The notes under the pieces were generated by a model. It was not told the origin of the DNA. It did no database searches and saw only the letters and a list, made by a program, of their open reading frames with translations. Position numbers and translations under genes: made by a program. From Kiritimatiellia bacterium (lineage in GTDB: Bacteria; Verrucomicrobiota; Kiritimatiellia; RFP12; UBA1067), in NCBI GenBank assembly GCA_024405255.1, contig JAKSOY010000184.1:1-9156 (forward strand): DNA of 9,156 bases, given 5' to 3'. Of the stretch, positions 7,288 through 9,156 are shown piece after piece. The stretch's first letter is position 1. Each line of letters starts with the position of its first letter.

Positions 7288-9156
7288 TCACCAATGCCTT
7301 TTCCCGTAGACGAGAATCTTTCTCAGGCGAAGGGGTTCCACGCGGTCGCTCGCTTCGCGACCCACACGCACGTATTTCGCATGGGCGACAGTAAGCGGTA
7401 CACGATAGGCCTTTTCGGTTTTATCGGTACGCCACACCTGCGTCCACGTCTTGCCGTCCATACTCGTCCATACGACGAGCGGAACCTGCGAAGCGCTTTC
7501 CTTGCCGTTGTCGTTATCGATGAAGACGCCCGTGACCTCGGCATCGCCCGTGAGCGTGACCGTGGCCCAAGGAGCCTTCTCGGCGTTCGTGTGAAGCCGG
7601 GCGGGCTTCACGCCATTGAGTCCGGCTCGGTCGATGAAGCGTGCGTAGTTTTCCGGCGCATCGTACTTGCCATGCGAACTTGAAAGTGTGAGCATGCCGT
7701 TGTGCGAGAGGATCTCGCCGCCGAAATCATTCGCGGGATAGACCTCGGGAGCCTTCGGTGGCACGAAGCTGTCGTGAAGGCGCACGGCCTCGCGGAATCC
7801 CGCGAGATCCCCTTCCTTCAAGGTACTGGCCACCATGCCGCGCCAGTCGAGTACCGCCGGCTTGCCAGGGGCCTTCTTGGCGTAGAGTTTTTCAATCGCC
7901 TTGACGAATTGTCCCAGGCGCTTCGCGTCCTTGCCCGCCCAGGTCGTGGCGCGTGCTAGACCGGCGCGAAAACTCTGGCGCGTCTCCCACTGGGTCGAGA
8001 GCCAGCGGTCGAGGAGGTCGAGCCACTCGGCATCCGTCGCAGGCGCGTAACGCTTCACGAGGCGGTCAAACACCTGTCCATAGTCGATGTCCTCGCGCAC
8101 GCGCACCTCGCTCTCGCGCACGAGGGGCAGCAGATCGCGGATCTCCTCGCGCACGGCACCGACGCCCTCCGTTTTCGCGAGCACTTCGAGTTGGCGATCG
8201 ATTTCATTCCAAAGGAGCCAGCGCGCATCATGAAGGCCCGTTGCGATGGCCTTCAAGAACGCATGGATCCGTGCGCGCGGTACCTTCGCTTCGATGAGCC
8301 ACTTGCCATACGCCTGCCATGCCGGCACGAACGCCTCCTGCGCGCGCAGGGCGTTCTTAAGAAGACGCTCCTCCACCTCCGCCCCCGCCTTCTCGCGACG
8401 CGCGAGGTGATAGAGCCACAGCTGGTACTCGGCGTTCAGATGGGCGGCCGGATCGGCGAAGATCTTTTCCATCGCGGTGAGCCCGGTGAAACCACCGCCG
8501 AAGAGCGCGGCATTGCTCCATGTCGGGGGCTTGATGTAGTTGCTGATCGCCCAATAGCCAGTGGAAGTGCGCCAAATCCACGCCCGGTGGCCGGGCTGGC
8601 CGCATGTTCCGGAGGGAATTCCATGCGCACCCGCGCAGGCCGCCCCGAAGTCCGAAAGTTCCACACACACGCCGCCGACCTGCCGCCGGACCTCCATCGA
8701 AGGAATGTCGCAGCCACGCCACGCCCCGTAGTAGCGTCCCTTGTTGTAGAACGGTTCGCCGAAGCAGCTCGTCTTGCGGTAGGGCACCCAGCGGAAAATT
8801 CCGGCATAGGCATCACGGCTGACATTGACGAACTGGTTGAGAAAGAGGATGTCCGCCGCCGACCGAAAGTTCACGAGCCGCCAGTCGTGCGTTCCGAGCG
8901 CGTAGGCGCTGCGGTGGAGCCGTCCGGCGCGCGCGAGTACCGCGTAGGCACGGTAGGTCTGTACCATGGCGAGATGGTTGTTCTTGCCGTATCGGATAGC
9001 CATCGCCGTCGCGACACGACGCCCCATCGGCTCGCGTGTCCAGTCGTTGATGTCGTTATGGACGAGTTCGGCGAGTGCGATGTAGCAGTTGCCGGGATCG
9101 TTCACCGGGCCGGACGCAAAGAAGTCCTCAAGCCACTCGCGATTACGGAAAAAACG
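7288..9156 (-). CDS. Transglutaminase-like protein with C-terminal discoidin-like domain, N-terminus beyond window
   Basis: The frame is open from the right edge to TGA at 7288-7290: 622 visible residues, start missing. A GTG at 9103-9105 is not needed as start, because the frame upstream still reads family-like sequence (NREWLEDFFASGP). Residues below count from the right edge. The transglutaminase core shows GGVC with C164, GQPGH with H190, and YWAISN with N206. This has the spacing of the Cys-His-Asp/Asn triad, with Asn at the third position. Residues ~225-450 are charged and probably helical. Residues ~490-622 resemble a discoidin/F5-8 type C domain (for example VVWTSMDGKTWTQVW and a C-terminal LRLRKILVYGK), which usually binds glycans. 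Similar proteins occur in Lentisphaerae, Planctomycetes and Verrucomicrobia and are uncharacterised. It may crosslink or cleave amide bonds in surface polymers. Export cannot be judged without the N-terminus. Confidence 0.85.
   Translation of the reverse strand, partial: RFFRNREWLEDFFASGPVNDPGNCYIALAELVHNDINDWTREPMGRRVATAMAIRYGKNNHLAMVQTYRAYAVLARAGRLHRSAYALGTHDWRLVNFRSAADILFLNQFVNVSRDAYAGIFRWVPYRKTSCFGEPFYNKGRYYGAWRGCDIPSMEVRRQVGGVCVELSDFGAACAGAHGIPSGTCGQPGHRAWIWRTSTGYWAISNYIKPPTWSNAALFGGGFTGLTAMEKIFADPAAHLNAEYQLWLYHLARREKAGAEVEERLLKNALRAQEAFVPAWQAYGKWLIEAKVPRARIHAFLKAIATGLHDARWLLWNEIDRQLEVLAKTEGVGAVREEIRDLLPLVRESEVRVREDIDYGQVFDRLVKRYAPATDAEWLDLLDRWLSTQWETRQSFRAGLARATTWAGKDAKRLGQFVKAIEKLYAKKAPGKPAVLDWRGMVASTLKEGDLAGFREAVRLHDSFVPPKAPEVYPANDFGGEILSHNGMLTLSSSHGKYDAPENYARFIDRAGLNGVKPARLHTNAEKAPWATVTLTGDAEVTGVFIDNDNGKESASQVPLVVWTSMDGKTWTQVWRTDKTEKAYRVPLTVAHAKYVRVGREASDRVEPLRLRKILVYGKRHW

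Noticed and set aside
9103..9105. GTG as the start of the transglutaminase-like gene
   Set aside because: The frame continues upstream to the window edge with family-like sequence and there is no Shine-Dalgarno site before the GTG. The real start is outside the window.

Overview
The window is about 9.2 kb of GC-rich bacterial DNA. It holds three protein genes, all on the minus strand, so gene order in the direction of transcription runs from right to left. The style points to the Kiritimatiellota (Verrucomicrobia/Lentisphaerae side of the PVC group), most likely a gut-type lineage. The signs are a giant secreted protein mixing LamG-like, PKD, phosphoesterase and beta-helix modules, a transglutaminase-like protein with a discoidin-like tail, and a PF09820-type 'AAA-ATPase-like' gene. 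No rRNA or single-copy marker is present, so this placement is inference from protein style.

Right part (7288-9156): the C-terminal 622 residues of a transglutaminase-like protein, with a C/H/N catalytic triad, a long helical middle and a C-terminal discoidin (F5/8 type C)-like domain. Its start lies beyond the right edge. A 170-bp intergenic region follows (7118-7287). It carries five tandem 8-9 bp repeats, a candidate promoter and a good Shine-Dalgarno sequence for the next gene.

Centre (794-7117): one 2107-residue exported protein. It has a signal peptide, four LamG/concanavalin-like modules, a PKD domain, a purple-acid-phosphatase-like metallophosphoesterase with its metal-ligand motifs, a very short formylglycine-generating-enzyme (SUMF1)-like domain, and a long beta-helix with autotransporter-type repeats. 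There is no recognisable barrel or PEP-CTERM anchor.

Left part (1-655): a 138-bp intergenic region (656-793) holds two arrays of 7-bp repeats facing each other, then an extended -10 promoter almost touching the start codon. After it comes the N-terminal 218 residues of an AAA-ATPase-like protein, cut by the left edge.

The two larger genes look like surface or secreted proteins for binding and modifying polymers outside the cell. The AAA-like gene seems unrelated to them and belongs to a family that often occurs in many copies per genome. Nothing proves a single cooperating system. The best leads are the architecture of the giant protein, its reduced FGE-like domain, the inverted 7-mer arrays and the apparently leaderless promoter. 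No tRNA, rRNA, CRISPR array, transposase or riboswitch was seen, and no gene-free stretch exceeds 300 bases.
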